Below, piece after piece: positions 26,767 to 35,525 of a DNA stretch of 64,000 nucleotides. Each line of letters opens with the position of its first letter. Position 1 is the stretch's first letter. The notes under the pieces were generated by a model. That model saw only the letters and a program-made list of their open reading frames with translations, made no database searches and had not been told where the DNA came from. This DNA is from JBGQMW01 sp963769845. Its GTDB lineage: Archaea > Thermoproteota > Bathyarchaeia > Bathyarchaeales > Bathycorpusculaceae. The translations under genes and the position numbers were made by a program. The stretch is from assembly GCA_963769845.1 (NCBI GenBank), contig CAVYNL010000015.1, positions 1-64,000 on the forward strand. The letters run 5' to 3'.

Positions 26767-27687
26767 ATGAACGCGGAGGCAATCATCGAAGCACGTGACC
26801 TGACCAAGAAATACGCAGGTTTCACAGCGGTAGACAGCATAAACTTCCGCGTGCACAAGGGAGAATGCTGCGGGTTCCTCGGCCCCAACGGTGCTGGGAA
26901 AACAACGACAATCAAGATGATCCAATGTGTTCTTCCACCCTTCTCAGGTTCCCTTACTGTCGCGGGCATGAACGTATCCTCCAAGCCCAGAGAGATCAAG
27001 AAAATGATCGGCGTAGCCCCGCAAGAGGACAACCTTGACCCAGACTTCACGGTCCTGCAGAACCTGCTTGTTTACGCACGCTACTTTGACATCCCAAAGC
27101 CCGTGGCTTTGAAGCGCAGCGAAGAACTGCTCAAATTCATCCAGCTAGAAGAAAAACAAGGCGTCATCATTGACCAGCTTTCCACCGGCATGAAACGCCG
27201 CCTAATACTGGCCAGAGCCCTCATCAACGAACCCCAGATTCTACTCCTAGACGAGCCAACAACAGGGCTTGACCCGCAAGCTCGGCATCTCATATGGGAC
27301 AAGATCCGCACTTTGAAAAAGCAGGGTGTAACCATAATCTTGACGACGCATTACATGGATGAAGCCGCTGAGCTGTGCGACCGAACGTTGATCATGGACA
27401 AAGGCAAAATAATCGAAACTGGCAAGCCCGCCGAGCTCGTTAAGAAGCACATCGGCGAAGACGTGCTGGAAATCGATTACGACGAAAAAACAATGAAAAC
27501 CCTCCAGACCATGTTTCCTGACGCGCGGCTGGAAGTGGTAAGCGACAGGATACGCGTTTTCACGTCTCAGCCGCACGGCCTGTTCGAAACCTTCCTCCAA
27601 AAGCATCCTACAAAAGGCGCCACGATACGTAACGCGAACCTTGAAGACGTGTTCCTCAAACTGACTGGGAGGCAACTTAGAGAATGA
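26767..27687 (+). CDS. ABC-2 type exporter, ATP-binding subunit
   Basis: A 306-residue ATPase of the NodI/DrrA (drug or glycolipid export) group. Walker A is GPNGAGKTTTIKM (about 40-52), the Q-loop APQEDNLD, the signature LSTGMKRRL (an unusual LSTGM for LSGGM), Walker B LLLDEPTTGLDP and the H-loop TTHYMDEAAELCDR. The C-terminal ~80 residues form the regulatory extension ending VFLKLTGRQLRE. The start has a strong ribosome-binding site (AGGAGG at 26756-26761). The stop overlaps the permease ATG, so the two form an operon. Confidence 0.9.
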   Translation: MNAEAIIEARDLTKKYAGFTAVDSINFRVHKGECCGFLGPNGAGKTTTIKMIQCVLPPFSGSLTVAGMNVSSKPREIKKMIGVAPQEDNLDPDFTVLQNLLVYARYFDIPKPVALKRSEELLKFIQLEEKQGVIIDQLSTGMKRRLILARALINEPQILLLDEPTTGLDPQARHLIWDKIRTLKKQGVTIILTTHYMDEAAELCDRTLIMDKGKIIETGKPAELVKKHIGEDVLEIDYDEKTMKTLQTMFPDARLEVVSDRIRVFTSQPHGLFETFLQKHPTKGATIRNANLEDVFLKLTGRQLRE

Positions 27688-28487
27688 AACGCAGAAGCCG
27701 CATCGCTGAAACCTTCAAGCCTCCAGAACTGACTTACCGCGTGTGGAAAGTGTGGCGCCGCAACTTCGACGTCTTCATGAAAACGTGGAAAGTAAACTTT
27801 TTCCCGCCGCTCCTGGAACCCATCTTCTACCTCTTCGCCATGGGCTTCGGCGTCGGCCAATTCGTCAAATCCATCGAAGGCCTCTCCTACCTCCAATTCA
27901 TAGCCCCCGCGCTCGTGGCAATCACAACCATGAACTCGTCATTCTTCGAATGCACCTACGGCTCCTTCGTCCGAATGTACTACCAAAAAACCTTCGACGG
28001 CATCATCGCCACACCCATCAACGTTGAAGAAGTCATCGCCGGCGAACTCCTGTGGGGCGCAACCCGCAGCCTCATCGGCGCCAGCATAGTCCTCGCCGTC
28101 ATAGCCGCCTTCGGCCTCATCTCAAGCCCCTTCGCCCTGCTAATCCTCCCAGTCGCCTTCTTCGCAGGACTAATGTTCTCAGCCATGGCCATGTGCTTCA
28201 CCTCGCTGGCGCCTAACATCGACTTCTTCAACTACCCCGCATTCCTCTTCATAACCCCCATGTTCCTACTAAGCGGAACATTCTTCTCACTCTCACAATA
28301 CCCCGCGCCCCTTCAAACATTCGCAAACATCGCCCTCCCCCTCACACACTCAGTCAACCTCGCAAGAGGACTCATGCTCGGAAAACTCGAAACCTCACTC
28401 CTCATAAGCATCGCCTGGATCGCCATAGTCACACCCATATTCTTCATAATCTGCATAAACGCCATGAAAAGAAAACTCATCAAATAA
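27684..28487 (+). CDS. ABC-2 type exporter, permease subunit
   Basis: A 267-residue membrane protein of the NodJ/ABC-2 family with six predicted helices. The N-terminal basic region (MKRRSRIAETFKPPELTYR) and VWKVWRRNFDVFMKTWKVNFFPPLLEPIFYL are family-typical, as is the late motif MFLLSGTFFSLSQYPAPLQTF. Coupled to the ATPase by an ATGA overlap. Together they would pump a hydrophobic compound or a polysaccharide precursor out of the cell; the substrate is not evident from context. Confidence 0.9.
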   Translation: MKRRSRIAETFKPPELTYRVWKVWRRNFDVFMKTWKVNFFPPLLEPIFYLFAMGFGVGQFVKSIEGLSYLQFIAPALVAITTMNSSFFECTYGSFVRMYYQKTFDGIIATPINVEEVIAGELLWGATRSLIGASIVLAVIAAFGLISSPFALLILPVAFFAGLMFSAMAMCFTSLAPNIDFFNYPAFLFITPMFLLSGTFFSLSQYPAPLQTFANIALPLTHSVNLARGLMLGKLETSLLISIAWIAIVTPIFFIICINAMKRKLIK

Positions 28488-28517
28488 ACATGCTTCATTC
28501 CGTCCTAGTCCACGCTT

Positions 28518-29360
28518 TCACGTTTCGAAGCCTCTGAGTAGTTCATCTATGTCGTTTCCAACGTATTCTCCGTTGTAACCCCCCTCCAACACAAAGAACG
28601 TAGGCCTCTTCAGACTGGCGATTCTCTTTCCTATCTCTCCATAGCCCTTCTTAGTCAAACCCAGCGAGGCCAGGTCTCCAGCGTGCGTGTCAAACCCGGC
28701 TGACACTGCCACCACCTCAAACCTGCTCATGTCAACTGTATCTAGCGCCTTGTCCAACGTGCGCAGATAGGTCTCATCTCCGCAATCCGGTGGCAAAGGA
28801 AAATTCAAGCAGTTGCCCTCAGACGCGGTTCCTGTTCCAGGATAGTTCGGATGCCGGTGCAACGACAAGTAAGTCACCTTCTCATCTCCAAAGAATATTT
28901 CCTGCGTTCCGTTTCCATGATGCCCGTCTATGTCCAAAATCAAAGTCGGCCTGTCCAGGCTTTTCACGGCGATTGCCACGTTGTTAAGGTAGCAGAAGCC
29001 TCTCGTAGCAGCGCCCAGAGCCACACCGTTCGTTCCACAATGATGTCCCGGCGGACGCATAAGCGAAAACCCCTTAACCTTCGCAGCCATGATGGCTCCA
29101 CCTGCAGAAAGCCTCGCATACTCAAAAATATTGTCATACGCCGGCGTGTCACCGTCTTCAACCATTCCCTTCTTAACCATCCAAAGATAATCATTAGAAT
29201 GTGCCCTGAGCAAATCTTCCTCAGAAGCCAGCTCAGGCGCCACAAACTCGTAGCCTCTCATCCTCAGAATCTCGCTTGCCTTCCTCACCCTTTCAGGGCC
29301 TTCTATATGCCAGGACCCGTATCCGAGACACTTCTCCGAGAAGACTATCTTGACTTTCAT
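28518..29360 (-). CDS. Histone-deacetylase-superfamily hydrolase (first copy)
   Basis: A zinc-dependent arginase/deacetylase-fold amidohydrolase. The motifs are intact: GHHCG (active-site His pair), LDIDGHHGNGTQEIFF (zinc Asp and His), LHRHPNYPGTGT, AVSAGFDTHAGDLASLGL (third ligand) and VLEGGYN with the transition-state region. Preferred start is ATG 29360 (MKVKIVFSEKC), giving 280 residues; the open frame extends to 29402. Archaeal members may act on acetylated proteins such as Alba, on acetylpolyamines or on small amides; the sequence does not decide. It is quite distant from the second copy at 48200. Confidence 0.85.
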   Translation of the reverse strand: MKVKIVFSEKCLGYGSWHIEGPERVRKASEILRMRGYEFVAPELASEEDLLRAHSNDYLWMVKKGMVEDGDTPAYDNIFEYARLSAGGAIMAAKVKGFSLMRPPGHHCGTNGVALGAATRGFCYLNNVAIAVKSLDRPTLILDIDGHHGNGTQEIFFGDEKVTYLSLHRHPNYPGTGTASEGNCLNFPLPPDCGDETYLRTLDKALDTVDMSRFEVVAVSAGFDTHAGDLASLGLTKKGYGEIGKRIASLKRPTFFVLEGGYNGEYVGNDIDELLRGFET

Positions 29361-29450
29361 AGACACCATGCTCGCAACTAGGATAGGTTGATATTTTTCC
29401 AAGTTAAAATATAACTTCGCCTCTTTAAACCTTGGAGAAAAACCTAAAAA

Positions 29451-31412
29451 ATGAAAACCGCTTCAATCGCCGAAAACCCCTTCCAAGTGTTCCGTCAGGA
29501 AGCAGAAAAAAGCCTCGCAGACGCCTTCAAGAAACTTTTTCCAGAAATCCAACTTGAAAACCTCGCCATTGAGAAGCCAGCAAACGCCGAGTTCGGCCAG
29601 TTAGCATCATCACTATGCTTCGAGCTTGCAAAGAAAATCGGCGAAAAACCGTTCCCGCTGGCTCAGCGTCTAGCCAAAGCCATCGACAGCTCAGGCTTCT
29701 CTCTTGTGGAGAAGGTTGCTCCAGCCGGCGGAGGCTACGTCAACTTCCACGTCAACCTCGAAAAGTTCTCAGCATTAACGCTTGAATCCGTCAAGGAATT
29801 CGATACCAATTACGGTTTCGTCAAGACCGACAAGCCGCTAAGGGTGATCGTGGAGCACACGAGTGCAAACCCGCTTCACCCCATCAACGTTGCCACAGCC
29901 CGCAACCCAGTGCTCGGAGACACGCTCTCCCGCATCCTCAAAGCACGCGGACACACCGTTTATCGTCACTTCTACATCGACGACGTCGGCCGCCAAAGCT
30001 CCGTAGTTGCCTATGGCTATGAGAAACTGGGAAAACCCAAGCCTGAAGGCAAGCCCGACCAGTTCATCGGAGAAATATACACGACAACAAGCTGCATCGT
30101 CGAAATCAACCGCTTGAAGAAAGAGCTTGAACGGGCAAAGACAGTTTCTGCAGAAGAAGAAATCACAAAAAAAACCAGAGAACTGGACGATTGGGTTTCC
30201 GTAGCCGCTGAACTCAAACAGAAATATCCGGACCTGTTCGACCGACTGCTCGACAAGATAGGAAAAGACCCAAACTCCGAGACCGCGATCAAAATCTTGA
30301 ACCAGGCATATGAGGCCGAAGACAAGAAAGCCAAGCAGCTCGTCAGAACAGTCACTGAACTGTGCCTCGAAGGCTTCAAGCAGACCCTCAAAAGAATAGA
30401 CGTAACCTTGGACGCTTGGGACTGGGAAAGCGAGTTCGTCTGGAGCGGTCACGTTGAACAAGTCCTCAAGAGGCTCAAGAAATCACCCTACACCTTCACC
30501 GAAGCCGGCGTCACAGAGTTCGACGCAGAAAAAGTCATCCGAGAACTCGACCTTCGAAAAAGACTCAGCCTAAGAGAAGGCCAGGAAGTCCCCCCGCTCA
30601 CACTCATGCGCGCTGACGGCACAACACTGTACACGACAAGAGACGTTGCTTATACCCTGCTAAAATTCGAGAAAGCAGACAAAGTCATCAACGTCATCGG
30701 CATGGAACAAAGCCTCGCACAGCTACAGTTGAAGATCGCTTTGTACGCTCTTGGCTACGGCAAGTACGCTGACAACCTCGTTCACTTCGCCTACAACCTC
30801 GTGACTCTTCCAGGCTTCAAGATGTCAAGCCGAAGGGGACGGTACATCCCGTTCGACGAAGTCATGGACGAAGCGGTCAGACGAGCCTACGAAGAGGTTT
30901 CGAAGCACTCACCACAACTGTCAGAAGAAGAGAAAAACCGAATCGCCGACTTCGTCGGCATGGGCGCCGTGCGCTACGCACTCGTCGAGGTGGACACTTC
31001 GAAACCCGTAGTGTTCACCTGGGACAGGGTGCTGAACTTCGAGAAGAACAGTGCACCCTACATTCAATACACTCACGCGCGTGCCTGCAGCATCCTCAGA
31101 AAAGCAGCAAGACCGCCAAAAGAACCGCTATACGAAATGCTGCGCGAAAAACTGGAACAAGAAATAATCCTGGGAATAGCCAGCTTCCCAGACACGTTCA
31201 TCGAAGCCGCAGAATACCTGAAACCGAACATGATCGCCGACTACGCAAACAGCCTTGCCGACAAATTCAACACGTTCTACAACGCATATCCAGTCATAAA
31301 GGCTGAACCAGCTGGTCTCAGCGAGGCAAGGCTAGCCCTAACAGACACCGTGAGAATTGTCCTGCGAAACGCCCTCAACCTGATCGGCATCCTCGCACCG
31401 GAAAAAATGTAG
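29451..31412 (+). CDS. argS: Arginyl-tRNA synthetase (altered HIGH motif)
   Basis: A 653-residue class I synthetase. Visible elements are the N-terminal ArgRS-specific additional domain (QRLAKAIDSSGFSLVEKV), HTSANPLHPINVATARNPVLGD, the ATP-pocket FYIDDVGRQ, the KMSKS loop (FKMSSRRGRYIPFDEV) and the C-terminal anticodon domain with YIQYTHARACSILRK. Aligned to the usual archaeal HPLHIGHARN, the HIGH tetrad here reads N-V-A-T. The reading frame is clean, so this is not an obvious sequencing slip. Other motifs look normal. It is the only ArgRS in the window, and a sufficiently full-length protein to suggest it is in use. Confidence 0.9.
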   Translation: MKTASIAENPFQVFRQEAEKSLADAFKKLFPEIQLENLAIEKPANAEFGQLASSLCFELAKKIGEKPFPLAQRLAKAIDSSGFSLVEKVAPAGGGYVNFHVNLEKFSALTLESVKEFDTNYGFVKTDKPLRVIVEHTSANPLHPINVATARNPVLGDTLSRILKARGHTVYRHFYIDDVGRQSSVVAYGYEKLGKPKPEGKPDQFIGEIYTTTSCIVEINRLKKELERAKTVSAEEEITKKTRELDDWVSVAAELKQKYPDLFDRLLDKIGKDPNSETAIKILNQAYEAEDKKAKQLVRTVTELCLEGFKQTLKRIDVTLDAWDWESEFVWSGHVEQVLKRLKKSPYTFTEAGVTEFDAEKVIRELDLRKRLSLREGQEVPPLTLMRADGTTLYTTRDVAYTLLKFEKADKVINVIGMEQSLAQLQLKIALYALGYGKYADNLVHFAYNLVTLPGFKMSSRRGRYIPFDEVMDEAVRRAYEEVSKHSPQLSEEEKNRIADFVGMGAVRYALVEVDTSKPVVFTWDRVLNFEKNSAPYIQYTHARACSILRKAARPPKEPLYEMLREKLEQEIILGIASFPDTFIEAAEYLKPNMIADYANSLADKFNTFYNAYPVIKAEPAGLSEARLALTDTVRIVLRNALNLIGILAPEKM

Positions 31413-31597
31413 AGCCCGAGCCTGTATCACCGCGCGTCAGCCTTCGGCCAAATAAGAACAAGAATGTCCCAACACATGAGAGAACCAAAGTCGCTTGCCA
31501 AACCTGTTGGGCGTACTGTTAGCCCAGCCATAGGCTCTGCCCGCATATTCGGAGCATATAAGCAACTAGGTAGGTCACTGGTGAGAGGACAAAAATC

Positions 31598-31605
31598 TCT
31601 TATAC
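31598..31605 (+). promoter_or_regulatory. TATA-like box upstream of the first DHS-like gene
   Basis: TCTTATAC lies 35-42 bases upstream of ATG 31640, just after a 200-base gap following argS. A GAGAGGT ribosome-binding site precedes the start. Confidence 0.45.
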
Positions 31606-31639
31606 TGCACCCTTAATCTACAACGAGAGGTCCACAAAG

Positions 31640-32701
31640 ATGCCCGACTCATATTTCAAAAAGAAAGTCAAAGCAATCACTGTGAAACAAAAGAGCATAT
31701 CCCAACTTCTTGCAGAGATGAGCGAAACGGCTTACCAGGGAAGAAAGCTCGGCGAAGCCGTCGAAGTCTGGGAAGCAATGATAAAGGAGAACGACCTTGC
31801 TATCATAATGGGCTTCTCAGGCTCGATGAGCACCGCGGGCCAGTGGCAGATCATCAACTGGCTCATCGAAAACCGTTACATCGACATCCTTGTCTCAACA
31901 GGCGCCAACGTCTCCGAAGACATCCTTGACGCTATGGGACTCGGCTACTATCAGGGCACGCAATACTCGAACGATGAGGAACTGCTCAAAGCCGACGTCA
32001 ACAGGTACTACGACGTCTACGGCAAAGAGACCGACTACAGAGAAATGGAAACCCTCATGACCGACGGGCTCATGACGCTAAAGAAAGGCTACCCGTACAC
32101 TTCCGCTGAGCTTCTATACGCTTTCGGCAAATACCTTAACAAGAAAAAAGTAAAAAGCATCGTGGCAACAGCGGCAGCTCACGGTGTTCCGGTGTTCAGT
32201 CCGGCAATAACGGACAGCGCCTACGGCGAAGCATTCCTCATGGCCAAAAACCAAGGCCACCCCATCATACTCGACCAAGTCAAAGAATTCGACCAGTTCG
32301 TCAGCATAGGCGAAAAGACAAAGAACGTCGGCGTCATCTACATCGGCGGCGGAGTCCCCAAAGACTTCACCCAACTCCTAGCAATATCCGTCTCGCCCAG
32401 AACAATGGACGAAGGAGTCCCAGGAAGAAACGGGCACCTAAGAAAGGGCCTCAAAGAATACTACTACCCCCACAAATACGCCATCCAAATCACAACAGAC
32501 TCGCCACAATGGGGAGGACTCTCAGGCTGCACACTAGAAGAAGCCATCAGCTGGGGCAAGATCGAAGAAGGCGGAAAAAGAGCAGTGTGCTACTGCGATG
32601 CAACGATCGCTTTGCCGTTGATAGTGCACGCGCTGAATGAGCGGGTGAAGGTCAAGCGCAAAGCGCCTGACTTGTCATGGCTGTTCAAAAAAGTACCTTA
32701 A
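31640..32701 (+). CDS. Deoxyhypusine-synthase-like protein (paralogue 1)
   Basis: A 353-residue member of the deoxyhypusine synthase family, which transfers an aminobutyl group from spermidine to a lysine (of aIF5A) or, in relatives, to other amines. Visible are MGFSGSMSTAGQW, VSTGANVSEDI, VFSPAITDSAYGEAF, YIGGGVPKDF and LSGCTLEEAISWGKIEEGG, which contains the catalytic-lysine motif WGK. It is longer than, and clearly different from, the neighbouring copy and carries a segment (YQGTQYSNDEELLKADVNRYYDVYGKE) typical of the DHS-like subgroup. Which copy modifies aIF5A cannot be decided by eye. It ends 4 bases inside the convergent second copy. Confidence 0.85.
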   Translation: MPDSYFKKKVKAITVKQKSISQLLAEMSETAYQGRKLGEAVEVWEAMIKENDLAIIMGFSGSMSTAGQWQIINWLIENRYIDILVSTGANVSEDILDAMGLGYYQGTQYSNDEELLKADVNRYYDVYGKETDYREMETLMTDGLMTLKKGYPYTSAELLYAFGKYLNKKKVKSIVATAAAHGVPVFSPAITDSAYGEAFLMAKNQGHPIILDQVKEFDQFVSIGEKTKNVGVIYIGGGVPKDFTQLLAISVSPRTMDEGVPGRNGHLRKGLKEYYYPHKYAIQITTDSPQWGGLSGCTLEEAISWGKIEEGGKRAVCYCDATIALPLIVHALNERVKVKRKAPDLSWLFKKVP

Positions 32702-33639
32702 GCTTTGCCCAGTCTATCCAGCAGTGCGCTGACCATTATCGGCAGTATGATGGAAGCGTCGCCCTCAATCATCGTTTTGTCCGCTTTCTCGTTTATTTTT
32801 CCCCATGAGACTGCTTCTCGAGGTCTGGCACCGGACAGGCTGCCGTCCCACTCGTCAGCCGTGCTGATGTACACTGCATAATCAAGCCCGTCTTTGAACT
32901 GGTTCCACCAGAGAGTGTGATGCTTGGAGATGCCTCCGCCCACGAGCAGCGCGCCACTCTTCTGTGCTTCGAACACTATGTCGTTGAGCATGCCCGAGTC
33001 CTTCAGCAGGTTAAGCCTGAAGTCGTGGTCCTGGCTGAAAAGCCATGTCTGATAACCGACCGCTCCGTCCGTGATGCCTGGAACGAACACTGGCACATCG
33101 TTCTTGGCCGCCCAGTACAGGATTGAAGTCTCGTTGCAGATGCGTTTTCCGACCTCGCGGCAAAACTGACTTGACGAGACTTCTCTGACGCCTTCCTTCC
33201 AAAGCGTCTGGAGCAGCGTCTGCATCTTCTTTTCAAGGATTACACCGTAGCTGTCGTTGGGAACGAGCACGTTTCCAAGCCGGTTTATGCCTTCTTCTCG
33301 GAGTTTCGCGTCATTCATCACAAACGAGCCCTTGTAGTAGTCTTTCCAGCATCTTGCCACGTCATGGTCAACGGTGCCGCATGTTGTCACGACAACGTCC
33401 ACGAGTCTTCGTTTCACGAGTTCCTTCAACGCTCCACGCGTGCCCGTGGCGACAAGGTTGCCCGTGAAGGACAGGAACTTGACGCATTTTTTGTCTTTGA
33501 CCATGTTTTCAAGGATTCTCACGCCTACTGCGAGTTTGCCCGCGGTGAAACCCCACGCTTTTTCCATCTGCGCAACAAGCTCGTCAACTGACATTTTCTT
33601 GGAAAAGTCGTAGTCTTCAACGGGTTCTTTCGGCATCAT
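32698..33639 (-). CDS. Deoxyhypusine synthase (paralogue 2)
   Basis: A 313-residue DHS. The NAD/spermidine-binding stretches are present (LSFTGNLVATGTRGALKELV, VTTCGTVDHDVARCW, FVPGITDGAVGYQTW, LVGGGISKHH) and the active-site lysine lies in AVSWGKINEKAD. This copy is closer in length and motifs to canonical archaeal DHS, the enzyme for the first step of hypusine formation on aIF5A. It is convergent with paralogue 1 (four-base overlap). The upstream malate dehydrogenase gene on the same strand ends inside its start, so they are probably cotranscribed. Confidence 0.88.
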   Translation of the reverse strand: MMPKEPVEDYDFSKKMSVDELVAQMEKAWGFTAGKLAVGVRILENMVKDKKCVKFLSFTGNLVATGTRGALKELVKRRLVDVVVTTCGTVDHDVARCWKDYYKGSFVMNDAKLREEGINRLGNVLVPNDSYGVILEKKMQTLLQTLWKEGVREVSSSQFCREVGKRICNETSILYWAAKNDVPVFVPGITDGAVGYQTWLFSQDHDFRLNLLKDSGMLNDIVFEAQKSGALLVGGGISKHHTLWWNQFKDGLDYAVYISTADEWDGSLSGARPREAVSWGKINEKADKTMIEGDASIILPIMVSALLDRLGKA

Positions 33640-34571
33640 GCTTCCTCGCCATCTATTTCGCTGTAGGTTTTGTAGATGATATCTGCTGCGGCTTTAATGG
33701 CTTTTTTCTCCGAATCACTCAGCATGTCCCACAGGTCCGGGCTGAGGGACTTCGCGATTCTGGCAGGCACGGTAACGTACACGGGTTCAGGCGTAGTTTT
33801 GAAAATGCTTTGTCTGGAGTAGCTGAGGACCTTGCCCGTGTTCAGAATTATTCCGCGGATTATTTCGATGAAGGAGCCTGCTGGCCCGTACCGTGTTCCT
33901 CCGAGGACGCGGATGACTTCTCGGCTGACTTCTTTCACGTAGTTCTCGCATTTTGCCCTGTCTAACGTCTTCTGTGTTTTCTCCAGGTAACTGTCCAACG
34001 GTCGTCCGTTTATCTTGACGGTGCTCCACAGCATTACCGCGGCTTCGCCGTGCTCACCGCCGACGTAAGCCTCAACTGTGCGCATCGGGACACCGAGTTC
34101 TCTGCTCAGTATTGTCCTGAATCTCGACGTTTCAAGGTTCGTTCCCGTTCCAATCACCTGCCTCTTGCTTTGTGCTGCATTGTTGGCCAGGGTTGCCATG
34201 GCGTCGACAGGGTTTGTTATTACAAAGTACCATGCGTCAGGGTTGTTTTCAAAAGTTTTCTCAACTATTTCCTTTACGATAGACGCGTTCTTGCTCGCCA
34301 AATCCCGCCTGCTCATTTCCGGCGTGCGCGGGAAACCTGCGGCTATGACTATCAAATCCGCGTTCTGAACTTGGTTGCTGTCTTCGTGGAAGCCGATTCT
34401 GACGTCGAAGCCGTGAGCGGCAACGGCGTGGTACAGCTCCTCTTTAGTCATTTCTGCGATTTTAGGCGCCGTGTCGACTAGCGACAATTCGGTCACGTAT
34501 CTTTCGAAAACAAGGCTGAAAGCCACTTGGCCCCCAACGCGGCCAGTGCCTACCACTGCGACGTGAACCAT
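33636..34571 (-). CDS. Malate/lactate dehydrogenase
   Basis: A 311-residue NAD(P)-dependent 2-hydroxyacid dehydrogenase. The nucleotide motif is GTGRVGGQVAF (8-18); the substrate-binding loop reads GFPRTPEMSRRDL, whose first Arg points to malate over lactate; the catalytic His lies in YVGGEHGEAAVML. The C-terminus ends in a helical SDSEKKAIKAAADIIYKTYSEI. Likely the oxaloacetate/malate interconversion enzyme of central carbon metabolism. It overlaps the DHS start by four bases. Confidence 0.88.
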   Translation of the reverse strand: MVHVAVVGTGRVGGQVAFSLVFERYVTELSLVDTAPKIAEMTKEELYHAVAAHGFDVRIGFHEDSNQVQNADLIVIAAGFPRTPEMSRRDLASKNASIVKEIVEKTFENNPDAWYFVITNPVDAMATLANNAAQSKRQVIGTGTNLETSRFRTILSRELGVPMRTVEAYVGGEHGEAAVMLWSTVKINGRPLDSYLEKTQKTLDRAKCENYVKEVSREVIRVLGGTRYGPAGSFIEIIRGIILNTGKVLSYSRQSIFKTTPEPVYVTVPARIAKSLSPDLWDMLSDSEKKAIKAAADIIYKTYSEIDGEEA

Positions 34572-34646
34572 AAACCCACTTCACAATGCAAAATGATTCT
34601 TGGCTCTAATAAGCTGACTGCAACGTGAAACCGTTTGGAACAGGGG

Positions 34647-35525
34647 TCAATCTGTCAGGTACTGTATTATCTTTCCGTAGAGGTCTTTGTTCCTGTAGTC
34701 TTCGTAGCCTGAGTAAATGCTCGGGTTGTCGTTCACTTCCACGACCACGTAGTTGCCGTTGTGTTCTTTGACGTCTACACCGTAGAGTCCGGTTCCTATG
34801 ACGTCGCAGGCTTTAAGTGCCACCTCTTTGAGGCGTGGAGGTATATTTTCTCTCTTAAGCGCGAAGGTCCTGCCCCACACGAACGTAGGTTTGCCTCTTT
34901 GTTTGGCACCATGCTTCCATCTGCCCTTAGGCATCATGTACTTGCACACGTAAAGGACCTCTCGGTTAAGAACGCCGACCCTCCAGTCGAAGGCCGTCGG
35001 CATGAAAGTCTGCACTGCTAGGACGTCAGATTTTCTGAAGAACCTCTTGGCGACATCCCTGAAGCTTGTTTCGCAGGCCACTTTTTCCACGTACCGCGAG
35101 AAGCTAGTATACGGCGCCTTGACAACGACGGGCTTCCCGAAAGCTCTGAAAACCTCCTGCAGCCTTCTATGATGCAGTTCTTCCTTAGTTAGGAAAAGCG
35201 TTGGGATATGGGGCACATCGTGCTTTTTGAACAGGTCATACAAATGGATCTTGTTTCCGCAAATCTGTATGGATTCAGGATCATCAACCACTTTTATGCC
35301 CAGTTCCTGCGCGGTTTTTGAGACCACATAAGCCGTGAAAAGCGGGTCTGTCGTTGCTCTTATGAAAACAGCATCATACTTTGGAATTTCATGAATGCCT
35401 TCCCTGAACATGAAGTTGAACTCATGACCCATCCTATGGGCCGTGCTCTTGAAGATTTCGAGAGCTTCTGCTTCTCCATGGTCTGAGAAATTGTACTTCT
35501 CAACAAAACAGGCTATCCTAGCCAA
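34647..35525 (-). CDS. RimK-like ATP-grasp ligase
   Basis: A 292-residue ATP-grasp protein, the catalytic half of a two-gene unit. It shows PESIQICGNKIHLYDLFKKHDVPHIPTLFL (lid/substrate part), FGKPVVVKAPYTSFSRYVEKV (ATP-binding Lys and small loop), MPTAFDWRVGVLNREVLYVCKY and the metal-binding end GLYGVDVKEHNGNYVVVEVNDNPSI. RimK-type enzymes join an amine to a carboxylate, forming peptide-like bonds. The substrate is unknown. Its start overlaps the upstream RLAN-type gene by 8 bases, so the two proteins are probably made together and act together. Confidence 0.85.
   Translation of the reverse strand: MARIACFVEKYNFSDHGEAEALEIFKSTAHRMGHEFNFMFREGIHEIPKYDAVFIRATTDPLFTAYVVSKTAQELGIKVVDDPESIQICGNKIHLYDLFKKHDVPHIPTLFLTKEELHHRRLQEVFRAFGKPVVVKAPYTSFSRYVEKVACETSFRDVAKRFFRKSDVLAVQTFMPTAFDWRVGVLNREVLYVCKYMMPKGRWKHGAKQRGKPTFVWGRTFALKRENIPPRLKEVALKACDVIGTGLYGVDVKEHNGNYVVVEVNDNPSIYSGYEDYRNKDLYGKIIQYLTD

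Noticed and set aside
31075..31090. CACGCGCGTGCC in argS as another accessory palindrome
   Set aside because: It encodes the conserved THARAC stretch of ArgRS and needs no other explanation.
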